DNA of 64,000 bases from Torreya grandis. Its lineage: Eukaryota; Streptophyta; Pinopsida; Cupressales; Taxaceae. The notes under the pieces were generated by a model. It had not been told where the DNA came from. It did no database searches and worked only from the letters and a program-made list of their open reading frames with translations. The DNA is taken from the NCBI GenBank assembly GCA_037957365.1, contig JARHVA010002683.1:1671001-1735000 (forward strand). The letters are read 5' to 3'. The translations under genes and the position numbers were made by a program. Of the stretch, positions 21,690-34,439 are shown piece by piece (position 1 is the first letter of the stretch; the number at the start of each line of letters is the position of its first letter).

Positions 21690-24600
21690 AATTAATTACC
21701 ATACATATTTTAGATAAAATATATGTGAAAGATAGTGAGAAATATTATTTTCATATATTTATTTCACAAATTTAAAATTGTACAATTTTTTTGAAAATAA
21801 TATTAAACAATGTACATATATTATATAATATAAATATTTATTATAAATATATATTAATATAATAACTTTAAATTTGATAATTATATATAATTATAAATAC
21901 ATATAAAATGGATTAATCCAAATATTTTCATACAAAAATTAAAATATAATTAATGGTGAAAATAATAAATATTTTGAAGAGTCTTTCGATGAACACCAAA
22001 TAGATAAGCAAGGACCATAACCAAAGATTCGTAAAGACTTCGGAACATGATATTATTGTGATCTCCTTTAAATTGAAATAGAAATATATACCTTTTTATG
22101 TAATCTTCATTCAAACATTCATTCTGAAAGTCACAGCACCGTTCTTGTTAATTTTTCTGTCACGAATTTAAATTTAAAATTCACTTATTCACTTATATAA
22201 GGTGAAGTATTACAAGAGGATAATAATGTGTTTTTAAGTTTTAAAAATAAAAATAAAAATAAAAATTTATTTATTTATTTTAATTTTCAAATAAAATTTT
22301 CTTTATTCTTTCCGTGTTTTATAATAAAAATAATATATAAATTTTAATGGTTTGTTCGATAATATTTTTTATTATAAAATATTATTTTATGATGTTTAAT
22401 AATTTATGAAAAATGAAATTTTTTTTAATTATGTTTTTTTATTTTTTTAATAATATTTTATCAATATAAACAACACAAAATCAATTGAAATAATAATATT
22501 AACTACTCGGTATATATACCATAAAATCACATTTGTATTTGAATTTGTTAAAAGAGTTGAAAGGACGGTGACGAATTTTTCTTACTTTTCTTGAGAGTCA
22601 CATAACAGAAATATTACAAGAGTCTGATCTTTTAGTAAGATTTGATGGAAATAAATTTAAATACGGAGATTTTTTATTCCTACATAAGATATTTGAGTAT
22701 TCATTATGCCCAAAGTAAGTTTAAAGTCACACTTTGTTTTTGGTAGAAGTAAAGTGAGTTACATGTTAAAGACTTTGCGTTCAATTGAATGGGTAATGAT
22801 GTGGGAAGTTAGAGAACAACAACAAAACATGGAGTTTTATTTACAGGTGTTTTTGCCAAATGATTAGTTTGTTGAGTTGATTATAATTGTTGGTATTTTA
22901 TTCATCCAATTACTGTGTTAATTTTATTGGAATACTTGCAAGTCAATTAATAGTAGGGATGCAGGCATGCTGTGTGATATGAGTGAGTGGATATACATGA
23001 TCAAGAAACACGACCTTGTAATATGGAGAAAAAGATAAAAATAAAAAATATTTAAGTTTTATAAAAAATGTCCAACGTACTAAAAAATATTTTCATAATT
23101 TATTTCCATTTGAATTAATATTTTCTAAGTTTAATGATTGATATATTATTATTTTTATTAATAATTAATTTATTATTATTTTTAATTAAATAATTGATTC
23201 TGATAAAGTAATTTGAAGATGTTTATTTTTTTAAGAATATTCTTTAGGTTTTTATAAGTTAGCAAGTAGTGAAGCAGTTGAAAATAAAGTGTAATATGAA
23301 AGCCTTTGCATTCAATGTCATTTAACTTAGCATACCTTTTTTTTATGTGAGATTTTTTAATGTTCATTCATTTTGGTGGGGATCAGGACAGCGATATAAA
23401 ATTCGTATGTGTTGTATAAAAATTGAACTTTCTATTATTAAATTCTTCGGTGTTTTCTTCATTTTAATTATAGTATTAAAGTTTAATAATTAATTTATTT
23501 AAAGATCTGATATTTTCATAATTTATATAATAGTAATAATTTTTTGAAAATAGTAATAATTTTTTGAAAAAACTGTATCAAGTTTAGAATCTTAAAATTT
23601 GACATAATTTTTCTATCAAATTATTACTAATTAAATTATTGTTATTTTCAATCATAGAATCGATTTTAAGAAAGTAATAGAAGAAACAAAAAAGAGTTCT
23701 GGTAAATTTTTAGAAAAAAGAGAAAATTCTAATAAAGAGGAAAGAACGAATTTTAATGATTTTACAGTCCCTGAGGAGGAAGAAGAAAATTTTAATAAAC
23801 CTTAAATAAAAGAGAAGAAAGTCTCGTTAAACAAAATTGGAAGAATTTTATTGATTTTACATAATTATAAATAATTTATTTTATTTTGTTTTTTAATTAG
23901 ATTAAATAATTATTATTTAAATATAAAAAGAAGGTTAATTGAGTTAAATCTTTTAGCTTTTTGTCTTTTCTAAGTTCAATTAATCTTTCAACATTTGTAT
24001 TTTTCAAATTAAATTTATAATCTCATTGTTAAGCTATAATATATATTATTTATAAAAATTTATTAAAATTGTATCTTCTAAGTTTAATTTATAAATTATT
24101 TCTTCAAATACAATATATTTTATTTATAAATATTTAAAAAATAAGAAGGGAGGATAAATGTCTCTTAAAACTCTAGATAAAGAAAAAAGTTCCAATAAAA
24201 TTGAAAAGAAGTATTTTTATTTAATTAAACATAAATGATCTCAATTATTTTCCAATTAATTATTCTTCAATTGAAATCAATTTTTTATTTTATTTTATAT
24301 TATTAGTATTATATTAATTCATCTTCAATTGAAATCAATTATTTTTATTTAAACATATAATATTAGTATCATATTTATGATATAATAAAGGTATTATAGC
24401 TAAGAAAATATTAATTGAGCTAAACCTATTATCTCTTTTTATGTTAAATTTATAAATCAAATTTATAAACAATTGTTGTGATATGTTTATACTATTTTTA
24501 ATTGAAGAATTAAACTTAAATTTAGTTTTTAAAAGTTATTATTATAATATAACATTTGTGTATTATCATTCAAAATTTAATTGTTATTTAATTTATTTTT

Positions 24601-25065
24601 TATTTCTATATAATCTATATATTATTTATTAGTTAAAATATCATTAAATAATATTTTAAAAATAAATTTATAATTTTATTTTTTTCTTTAAAATATTAAT
24701 TTTTATACAAATATATTTATTATAAATGGTATAGTACATTAAAAAATAAAAATTATTTACATAATTAATTGTACAATATCCTATGTAATTATATTAAAAT
24801 ATATTGATTATAATAAATTTAATTTTTATATGATAATAAAATATATGCACAAGACAAAATTTAAATTCTAAAATACTATACAAAAATTACTATAAAGACT
24901 TATAGTTAACATGTAATGTTATTTGTTAATACAAAATAAATAATGTTAAGATGATTTATAATATAAAATTTAATTTTAAAATAAATAATTAAAATATTTA
25001 TTTATAAAATTAATATGTAAATTTATAATATTAAGAAATGAAATAGAGTAATCATTATATATATA

Positions 25066-25128
<63 letters not shown>

Positions 25129-25687
25129 GTTATATTAAAAAATAAAATAAAAAAAGTTGAAAATTTAACTAATGATTTAAATAGTTTAGTTATAGATTGA
25201 AATATGATACATCACTTTTTTTTTATCAATCATTGTTTTATGTGATGATCTTAAGTTAAGAGTTAAAGATCAATAAGTATAGACTCTTTACGATCTAAAA
25301 AACTTCATGAATTGAACCAACTGTTCACATAATACTTTATTTTAAATTAATATGATAAAAAATGTTCTAAATTAATATTTATTAGTGATAATGCTTTATG
25401 ACAAAGTGAGTATGTTACTTTTAATTTTAATATTAAATCTGAATATATTTGATCTTCACTTAAAAAATTATTTAAAATAAATATCAATATCATTTTTAAA
25501 ATTTGAAAAATTTATATAATATAATTAAATTAAAATACCATGACTAAAAAATAAAAAAGAGCTAAAAATAAAGAAACTAAAAATGAAAGAGAGGAGTTAT
25601 AAAAAAATGTTGAAGCGATCGCCAAAACTGTGATTGAAGAAAGTAACGAAAAATAAGCAAAAAAATTGAAATATAATATTTTACATA
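21690..25687 (+). repeat. AT-rich repeat, copy D
   Basis: 21690-22680 aligns with copy C. 22550-22985 aligns with 300-960 (copy A) and 35500-36020 (copy B), for example the GGGAAGTTAGAGAACAAC region at 22813 with 777 and 35833. 23090-23990 follows copies A and B more loosely. Within it are a 19-bp tandem duplication (about 23548-23585) and a (TA)n run (25055-25127). The stretch 24000-25690 is extremely AT-rich with no feature I can name. Confidence 0.6.
25055..25127. repeat. (TA)n microsatellite
   Basis: A TA run with one internal phase break, inside repeat copy D. Confidence 0.95.
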
Positions 25688-25971
25688 AATATAACGGTTG
25701 TACTTTTATTGTGATAGAATTTGACCATGTTTGTTGCAATGCCCACTCTGCTCTCTTAATCATTTTTAAAATGGATATGATATCATTTTTGTAAGCAGAG
25801 TAGTTTTCTTCCTTCGCAAAGCAAATACGCTCCTTTCGTGGCACTGCACTCGTCACCTAAGCAATCACTTTGATTTATTTGGCATGCTCCACCAAGAGAA
25901 GTGCCATTTATTGTAAATGCATCTTTAAAATAATATATAATTTATATGGAAAATCTAATGTAAATGTTATG
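25688..25971. repeat. S segment, copy 2 (left part)
   Basis: Aligns with S copy 1 (19785-20700): ACGGTTGTACTTTTATTGTG, GACCATGTTTGTTGCAATGC, TTTGTAAGCAGAGTAG and GCACTGCACTCG are shared. It is interrupted by LINE 2 after AAATGTTATG and resumes at about 33587. Confidence 0.65.
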
Positions 25972-26157
25972 TTTTTGATAAAATAAGGCGACAAAACCAA
26001 GGGCTGAACCCTTACAAAACAACTCACAATAGGATTAAAAAAGGATCACAAACAAAAAGAGCCACTATCAGTTAAGACAACAAACACCGCTAAAATATAG
26101 CATATGGTAAGAACCAGGATTCTGACAGCAAACAGAAAAAGAACAATAGAAACAAGG
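25972..26157 (-). other. LINE 2 3' UTR
   Basis: On the minus strand this T/G-rich trailer contains GTTGTTTTGTAAGGGTTCAG and ends CGCCTTATTTTATCAAAAAC. It resembles the 3' ends of other plant LINEs and, more distantly, the ORF1-only elements here (GGGTTGCTTTGTATTGG). It has no long poly-A. Confidence 0.6.
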
Positions 26158-27643
26158 CTAATTGGGAACATCCTCCCAGCCTTCAGAAAGAAACTTATAC
26201 ATATTATCAAAAACTTTAGCTTTCTCCTCATCAGCACCCTAGGTAAAAACCTCTAATTCCTACAACAGGGTCAAGTTAACCAAAGTTGGGTGACAAAGCA
26301 TGTTGTTTAAGAGATAGCCAAAGGTGGAAAGCCTTTTTTCCAGAAGATCCACACGGTTCCTCAAAATCAAGATGTCCTCCACTTGTCTGATATCTTCCTC
26401 CTCCTCCACAGACATCTTTCCTTCTTCAGGGTGTTTCTAGTCAACAGGTACTGAATCATTACCAATGTCCTCAGAGTGAAATTCTTGAGTCTCTCTCTCT
26501 TCAAGTCTCTCAGTCTCATCAGAGTCAAACCCCTGCACCTCCGAGTCAACCCCCTTAGATATCTTGTCACCTACCTGAGTAGTAGAATCAAAGCTACTCT
26601 CAGAGTACTCAATCATCTTAGTTTTGTGGGCAGGGCTACCCATGATTCTCCCAGAATGCCTCACAATAGAAAAGGTGCTCACAGTCATAACAGACTTAGT
26701 TTTAACCTTTTTAGATGGACCCTCATCATCACTTTTTAGAGTTTTATGGGTCCCAATGCCACCCTCTAAATTAGTGATCACAATAATTTCCTCATCCCGC
26801 AGCTGTTGTTTCTTTCCTTTTGGGGGAGGGGTTTGAAAATCCTCAATAGTGGTTACTTCTAGGATATCAGACACGGAAGCATCTTTAACATAAAAAATAG
26901 AAGGGGTAGAATCCAGAGGCTTCTCAAAGGTAGAGGGATTACCTTTAGGGGAATCAACAGTCAGGGGAATAGGGTTTGACAGACTTAAGGCCAGATGGAA
27001 ATGATAGAGCTGATGAATGAGACACTGATGAAGTGGTATAGGCTTCTTGGTAGGTTTTTTGGCATACTTGGCCTTCACATGGAGGACCGAGAGATCAAGA
27101 GAGGACATCAAATAGAAAGGAAAATTGATAGCCACATTTCTTTTAAAATAATTCAATAGAGGAAGGTGATAATTATAGACCCTCATAAAACGTCCCTCCA
27201 TAGTGATGTATTTCATCATCAAATAACACATCTCATGACAAGGTTTAGGTAGCTTGGCATGTTCAAAGCCTCCTTGGTAAGGCATCAACTCTTCTCCTTC
27301 ACCCAAAAATAGACTATGGCTTTTAAGGTCAGTGACCCTAGTTTTCCTTTTTAGTTTCACACCCTTAATGGAAAGGCCTGTGGCCATAGCAATGACCTTA
27401 TCTGAGACCTCAAACTCAACACCTCAAATTTTCACCCTACGATTGTCTCATGAGAGTGCACATTACAATGAGAAATTTTCATCATGACCATTGAGGCATT
27501 CTAAGAAAGAAAAAATGCCCCCTTCTTTGCAATAGTGCCAGACAACAACATTGTCTCTAAATTTAACATAGGTTATTAGCAAAATCCATTAACTTAGTAA
27601 AAATGCAGACACCAAAAACCACAACCAAAATGGCTTCTTTCAT
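26158..27643 (-). pseudogene. LINE 2 third ORF: transposon-associated protein of unknown function
   Basis: A frame of about 495 codons from ATG 27643 to TAG 26158-26160, with a likely small indel near 27560 and several in-frame stops. One run of 316 codons (27387-26437) is open. The N-terminal third has NVVVWHYCKEGGIFSFLECL and VEFEVSDKVIAMATGL. The middle has CHEMCYLMMKYITMEGRFMR and YHLPLLNYFK. This resembles the N-terminal domain of plant transposon-associated proteins of unknown function. A Pro/Ser/Lys-rich region follows, then an acidic stretch (EERETQEFHSEDIGND). The C-terminal part reads EDILILRNRVDLLEKRL and looks like a short coiled coil. It lies between the RNase H and the 3' UTR inside one pair of target-site duplications. 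No enzymatic motif is visible. Confidence 0.65.
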
Positions 27644-27981
27644 GAAAATGCACCTTTTGAGGCCTTCACCACAAGGGTAAGTAAAAATGATTAATTACTT
27701 AAGGTTAAATGAATGTTGAGTCCTTTGGTAATTATTATGAGGACATGACACCATATTAAACCAATAATTCCTCCCTTCCAACATGCTTTTCTCATGCTTG
27801 TAAATATGCCTATTGATCTTCCAATCCACAACAGGTTGCCGGCTCAGCATACATAAGAGCTGTGCCAAAGTGGAAAGAAAAGAAGGTGATGTCATGGATT
27901 AGATTGAACTTTTTGAACTAAATCCATAATTAGTGAAGGAATATTTTAGCTTTGGTGCCAACATCACTTACTTTCAAACTG
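27644..27981 (-). other. LINE 2 spacer between ORF2 and the third ORF
   Basis: About 338 bp after the ORF2 stop. A 66-codon open stretch (27895-27695) is present, but it matches nothing I know and is probably incidental. Confidence 0.4.
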
Positions 27982-30900
27982 TTAACTATGATTACCAAGG
28001 GCATCGGCAACCCCATTACCCTCCCTATAAATATGGGATATAGTCACCATAGGGAGACCACTTATAATGGTTTTGATATGCATAATAATATCTTTTAGCC
28101 TCCAACCACTTACAGAGACTTTGTCCACTACATCAATAATTAACATAGAATCCCCCTCATATTTAACTTTTGTATACCCAGAGTGACCTCCAACTTGACT
28201 ACCATAAAAGGGTAGAGGCCTCAGAAAAATTATTGGTTTGATAACCAAAACCCACAACATAGGCTGAAATAAGCTCCCCTCTATTATTCCTGATGATTCC
28301 ACCCCCACTAGATTTATCATTGGATTTTGAGGCCCCACAAAAATTTAGTTTGAACCAATTTGGCTTCACATAAGACCACCTAGTATTCAATCTCTTGAGT
28401 TTCTTGGAGTTATCATAAATAAAGATTTGATTGAGAATACCCCAATTGGTTGTTGAGATAATTTCAAATTGGGTACATAGTTTGTCAGCAGTCTTAATTT
28501 TGGAATTAGCCATATTTTCAATCAAAAGTTTGGAGAAAGAATGATAGACTTGATTATGGTTCTTGGTAGTATCCGTAAATATTCTATTAATTCTTTCTTT
28601 GTAAATAATCCATCCCATGAAAGGGAGAATTTGATTCCATAGCTCCACTAACCAGGGTTGAGAAGAAAGAGAATTCTAATTAATGATGACCTCTTTTACG
28701 TATTGATTTCACACCCATGGCATGTCAAAATTAAAAATAATTGCACTCCAGATTTGTCTAGAAAACTCACAATGAAGAATGAGATGAGAAATAGTCTCTT
28801 CCTCCTTAAGGCACATAACACACCTATTAACCAAATGAAAAGACCTTTTTTTGAGATTATCATGAGTTAATATCTTATTATGAACCACATCCCACCAAAA
28901 GAAATTAACTTCTGGGAGGAGTTTATGATTCCAAACTTTCTTCCAAAGGTCCTCTTTTTGACCTACATCAATTAGCAAATGATAAGTAGACTTAATTGAA
29001 AAACTCTCTTGTGTTCGCAGCCCAAAGTAACTCATCAAGTCTTAGAAAAAGATGGATTCTAACTATCCAGAGCAACTATTGTATAGCATTCATATGAGGG
29101 AGAATATCCTAGTGGTTCTTATAACATTCAAGCATATTTTTCCATTATCTAAAGCCATGTCTCTGTTGAATATACTGGTTAACATTTGTGCCAAAAACTA
29201 CTTAGCCAAAAAATCCAAGGCCCCATTATCTTCTTGAGTTGAATGCACATGATCAGCCAACCAAGGGTCATCCAAAAATTTTATATTGGTCCCATCCCCA
29301 AGTTTCCACTTCATTCATTTCCTTATTAAGCTCCTAGATTTGATCATCTTATTCCAAATAATAGAACCTTGAGCGAGGATCTCTAAGTTTATGAAATTAA
29401 CAATGTTATGACCTTGTAATTATTTATCTCTCATGATTTCCTCCAATTTTTGTTATTATTAAGAAAATTCCAATTTATATTAGATAATATAACTTTATTC
29501 ATTTTTTTAATGGTTTTGATGTTAAGGCCACCATGAGTTTTAGGGAGACAAACCTTCTCCCATTTAAAAAGAGATATTCTCCTTCTTTCCTCCAAACTTG
29601 TCCATATAAAATATCTTTGGATCTATTCAAGTTTATCTGCTAGATAATTAGGCATTTTGAAAAGAGAAAGGAAATAGGTAGGGATGCCTTGCAAAGAAGC
29701 TTGTGAAAGCTACAATTTTTCAGCACTACTCAATAGTTTTCCTTTCCAACCAACCAATTTTTTTTGAGTTCTTTCAAGAATATTATTCCAAAATCTAGGG
29801 TTAACCTCCTTAATAATTAATTGGAGACCAAGGTAGGTAGAAGGTAAAATTGCATCAACACACCCTAGGATGTTAATGATTTTCCTATCAATATTAGGAG
29901 TGTTGAAGAAAAATATATTACTTTTTTGGAAGATAATATATTGACTTGAAGCCTTAGCATAATCTTTAAGAATCTTTCTACAACTATAGGATTCCAAAAC
30001 TAAGGAGAAGCCAAAGAGAATGGTATCATACACAAACTACTGAATAGATATAGGATGAAGAGTAGAGGCCAGCTTAATGCCAATAATTTCCCTAGAATTG
30101 ATCATAGAGTGAACCAAACTCCCAAGGGTTTTAGCCATAATAATGAAAAGATAAGGGGATAAAGGATCCCCCTATCTGATACCTCTAGAAGAAGATAAGA
30201 AACATATAAGGACTCCATTAAAAAGGATAGAGAATTTAGTAGTGGTAATAGCTTCCTAGATAAGGAGAGTCACTTTTTCATTAAATCCAAATTTTTTAAT
30301 TACTTGAAAAAGAAATTGCCAAGAAACCCTTTCATAGGCTTTAGAAATATCAAGTTTGAAAGCCACACCTACTACTCTAGTTTTCTCCATAGAATGAATA
30401 GTTTCATGAGTGGCAATAACAACATCTAGAATCTATCTCCCAGGCACAAAACCTTTCTAAGAGGGAGAGATAATTTTATCCAAAAATGGTTGACATTTAA
30501 AAACAAGGATCTTGGTGCATATCTTATAGACCTTATTACATAAACTAATAGGTATATAGTCATCAAGCAACATAGGGTCTGGTTTCTTCAGAACAAGAAC
30601 AATAAGAGTGTTATTGAGTTGTTTAAGGAGCTTCTCTATTCTAAAAAAATCTTTGATAGTAGCAATAACATCATACCCCACAATGTCCCAAAATTCTTGG
30701 AAAACTATGTGAGGAAAACCATCAGGGCCAAGGGTTTTGAAGGAACCCATAGAAAAAATAACCCCCCAACCTCCTCTTCAGAAATAGGTTTCAATATGTC
30801 AACATTGTCCTCCTCAGAAATCAAAGTAAGGATATTATTAAGGAGCTACTCTCTAACCAATAAATTATCATCATTAACCACTTATTCAAATAGCAAATTC

Positions 30901-32111
30901 TAGAAAAATGTTAGTAGCCTGAATACCAATTTCCTCATCTTCAGTGATCTCCTTACCATCCTCTAAAGTCAATTTAGAAATTGCATTAGATTTCCTATGT
31001 TTCATAGCCAAAAGGTGGAAAAAAGAAGTATTACGATCTCCTTCATTGAGCCACTGCACTCTAGACTTTTATTTCTAAAATAATTCCTCCTTGATCTTAA
31101 GGTTTTTCTAGTCCCTAATTAAGATGCTTTCAACTTCAGTAGTTTCTTCAATAATATCTCCCCAGGCCATACTATTATGGATATTAGCTAATTGAACACA
31201 TATAGTCTTCTTCTGAGTAAAAAAATTCACAAAGCTATACTTATTCTAACCCCTCACCTCTCTTTTGACATGAAGGGGATTTTGATTAAGTTGGAGCATG
31301 GGGATGCCTTGGATCGGAAGCTGCCACCATCTAAAAAGAATATTTCTAAAATCTAGGTGTTTAATCCACATATCTTCAAATCTAAAAGGAAAATGTCCTC
31401 TTTTTCTCAATTCCACCCAATCTAGGAGAATAGGATTATGATAAGAAGCAGTTCTTGGGAGAACTGCCAGCTTAAGAGTGATAAAATTATCCCAATTATT
31501 GGAAATGACAAATCTATCTAACTTATCATAAATCAAATGGTCCCCCCTTCTCCTATTAGTCCACGTAAAGTTTTGATTCATCAGCTCTATATCTAAAAGC
31601 CAAAAATTATTAATGAAGTTAGCAAGGTCAAGCATACTATCAGAATAATCAAAGATGCCTCCAAACTTTTCAGAAGGGTATAAAGGGGTATTGAAATCCC
31701 CCACCAACATCGAAAATGTGTCAAGATTAGAAAGAATATTATCAAATAACTCTTCCCATATAGACTTCCTCATCACCCTAGTGTTCAGGGCATATACATT
31801 GACCAAAGTCCAATTGAAAGAAGGCAGATAAAAATTAATCACAAGATAATGCTTATTTAAAAAGGTAATCATACCTCCAACTTTGGCAGCATTCCACATC
31901 ATGACAATCCCACTAGAAGCATCAACATGAGGGTTGATACAATAGGAAACATTAGGCCATATTTTCATAGCAATCCTTTTGAAAATTTCTACCAACATTT
32001 TCACTTCTTGGAGTAATAAAATATCAACTCTCTAATCCAAAATACAATATTTGACTTCAACTATTTTGAAGGGCTATTAAGACGCCTCATATTCCATGAC
32101 ATAATTTTCAT
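27982..32111 (-). pseudogene. LINE 2 ORF2: endonuclease, reverse transcriptase, RNase H
   Basis: Starts at ATG 32111 with MKIMSWNMRR, the usual ORF2 opening. Endonuclease (about 32111-31330): LVNVYALN, LVGDFNTPLYPSEKFGG, FTWTNRRRGD and LDRFV. The last box reads SYHNPI, so the Asp of the usual SDH is Tyr. Reverse transcriptase (about 30750-29700): MGSFKTLGPDGFP, LLDDYIPISLCNKVYKI and YLGLQL, with several frames. The zf-RVT region (29038-28709) has CVMCLKEEETISHLILHC. RNase H (28440-27982) has LNFCGAS where LNFDGAS is usual, SEASTLLW, EGDSMLIID and VADALGNHS-stop. The first RNase H Asp and an endonuclease catalytic residue are therefore lost, beside stops and frameshifts. Confidence 0.85.
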
Positions 32112-32199
32112 TTAAATAATTTTTAAGACTAAATCTCTAGTGTCTTTTATTTTCCACTAGCTATGTCCCTTGCTGCCTATCTTTTCCTTATTTCCCTTA

Positions 32200-33501
32200 G
32201 AGAGAGTCTACCCAATTTTGGGTCTATGCCCATATCTGCAAACTTCTTTAGTTTACAATATTTCTTCTTGGGGGTGATCCAATCATCCTAATCACCATGT
32301 GTTTCACTAGGTCCCACACCTGAGGGGAGGTGCGAGGAACTATTATTCTGGTTAGGGGGTTATGAGAGAACATTTCCCCCATGGTGGGGGTTGCATCATG
32401 AACTCCACTAATTATCGAAGATGGCTGAGGTATTTTTTCTTAGGGGTAAATCCTTCATTTACCAGGTTAGTATTCTATCCTAGATATGGGGGGTGAAGCT
32501 CTTCACTATTTGGTCTTTGGACATCATGATTAGTAGTTGAAGCATGCATATTTCATTCAAAGCTATTATCCTCAAAGTTAACATTAATCTCACCATCTTC
32601 CAATTTTGGTGATATTATCTCATTTGAAATTTGGTGAGGGATTTCTTCAATGTTTTCAAGTTCATTAGGATCTCTAGGCAAATCCCCAAAATGAGATTTA
32701 GGGTCGTCAGATTTATCCTTAGATTCCTCAGCTTTCTTGAGCTTATAGTGTCAAATCAAAAGACCCTTCTTTTTGCAGAGCTGACAACAAGTGGTTACAT
32801 TCTCATATAAAATGGGTTGTGTCCAAACTTCATACTTAGAGTTCAGGTTTATGGACAAGGGTAAGATTTTATGAACTTCAACATTAACACAAAACCTAAC
32901 ATAAACAAGTCTAGATTTGACACGGGTAGTGTTATCTAGAGCAACAAACTAACCAAAGGTAGAAACTACTAAAATAAACATAATTCATCCTAGTAATCCA
33001 AAGGAAAGCCCAAGAGTCTGAGCCAAACTGGGTAGTTTTATTCAGATCAGTACTAGGATTTAACCCAAGTCTCCAACTACATAATTAAAGTGAATGTGTG
33101 CCATACAACCATGGCCCACCTGTTAAAATAGCCAGCATGTCTTCCTTGATAGTAAAATGAAATAAGAAAAGACCCTGTGCCATTGTGCTGACAGTTACAC
33201 GACCCTTGAGGTGCCATCTATTAGATACCTACTTCCTAACCACTTAAATGTTAGGGTGCAAAGAAAAAAACTTACCGACCGAAGTAAGATCAATGGAAGC
33301 AATAATTTTTTCCACTAGATCGTCAAGAACCACAAGCATTGAACCCTCTAAAGTCTCCATCTACAAAGGGACCGCAGTTTGAACCTTAGAGGTAAGTTCA
33401 TCCTATCTTATGAAGACATTTTCCCAAATATTAAGGTTTCTGACACCTAACACTGGTAGGGCCCTAGGGGTACTACCCGAGGTAGTACCCACCAAACCCA
33501 T
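32200..33501 (-). pseudogene. LINE 2 ORF1: DUF4283 plus zinc-knuckle relic
   Basis: From ATG 33501 the frame reads MGLVGTTSGSTPRALPVLG, then METLEGSMLVVLDDLVEKI. A DUF4283 core (33290-32950) follows with GRVTVSTMAQGLFLFHF, IKEDMLAILTGGPWLYG and a damaged W-P segment. The knuckle (about 32795-32740) reads CQLCKKKG followed by a decayed His-Cys part. An acidic tail (NELENIEEIPHQI, KLEDGEINVNFEDNSFE) leads to a C-terminal stretch that fades near 32200. Many TAG stops occur at positions where Gln is plausible. Assumed role: RNA-binding protein of the LINE particle. Confidence 0.75.
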
Positions 33502-33586
33502 GAGGTACAAAGATACAAAGTCAAATCAAACCTTAAAAAAAAGTAAACATGTACAACTTTTCAGACTTATTCACAATATTTTTATG

Positions 33587-34439
33587 TTATTAATGTTTCT
33601 AATCATTTTTTAAATAGATATATTTAAGATATTTATAATAATTAATAACTATAAAGTTCATATATTTCAAAATTCTTTCCTTCATTTCTTTTCACTCTTT
33701 CGATTTACATGTATCTTTAACGTTTTTGCCAAAAATTCCTTATTTTTGACTGAGTAAAAATAAATGCAATCCTAAGTAATAAATTATATGAATGCAAAAT
33801 AATTTAACACTAATAAAAATATTTGTTATCCTATTATAACTCAATAAAAATCCTATTTCTAAGATCTACTTATTTTTAATATGTTCATGAATCCACTTAG
33901 TTAATAATAAATTAAAACTTATATAGATGAAACCGAAACTAAATCATTAAAATGAGAAAACTTATTTCCATCCTAAGCTCATAAGATCATAAAATACACA
34001 TAATAATAATAATAAAAAAAAGAGATCAATATATTCTTAAATAGTAGCATGATTATACCACGTAACATGATCCTAAGCACTCATTCCATGGACACCAAAC
34101 TTAGGTACATAAATCTAATCAAATATAAATAAATGTAATTTATAAAAAGAATATGAAAATGACATTAAATAAAAATAAAGGAATCATCTTCATCTCTGAT
34201 CATTGTGAATGATTGATTTAAATAGGTAAATGTCCCTGATTAAAAAATTAGTTTTAGGTCATGGGTTCCATGTGATTTTTTTAGATAAAAATATGTATAT
34301 TGATATAATTAAAACGTATATTTACTTGAAAAAAATTAAATTTGATTGGATAAACTTTTATTATAAACTAATAATATTTTAATGCATATTTAATTACGAT
34401 AATATTAAATATTTGTATTATATTTTAATTAGTGAACTT
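33587..34439. repeat. S segment copy 2 (right part) and AT-rich flank
   Basis: 33587-33790 continues the S segment: TATATTTAAGATATTTATAA and the TTTCGATTT-ACATGTA stretch pair with 20735-20830. From about 33800 to 34439 I see only AT-rich sequence with short TAA repeats near 34001-34015. Confidence 0.55.

Larger units (their letters stand above)
25972..33574 (-). mobile_element. LINE 2: full-length LINE with an extra ORF
   Basis: A minus-strand LINE of about 7.6 kb: short 5' UTR (33502-33574), ORF1 (about 32200-33501), ORF2 (27982-32111), a spacer, a third ORF (26158-27643), then a 3' UTR ending in ATCAAAAAC. Target-site duplications are AAATGTTATG (25962-25971) and AATATTTTTATG (33575-33586). 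The matching empty site lies in S copy 1 near 20690-20715 (TAAATATTATGCTATT). Most in-frame stops are single changes of plausible Gln, Arg or Trp codons, so the coding order is still readable. Confidence 0.88.

Noticed and set aside
25530..25856. 108-codon minus-strand open frame with a predicted membrane-like end
   Set aside because: Only the first ~50 codons lie in the S segment, and the matching region of S copy 1 is rearranged and out of frame. No family is recognised.
28199..28440. Host RNase H gene
   Set aside because: It is in register with the LINE 2 zf-RVT region and the element's ORF2 stop, so it is the element's own RNase H domain.
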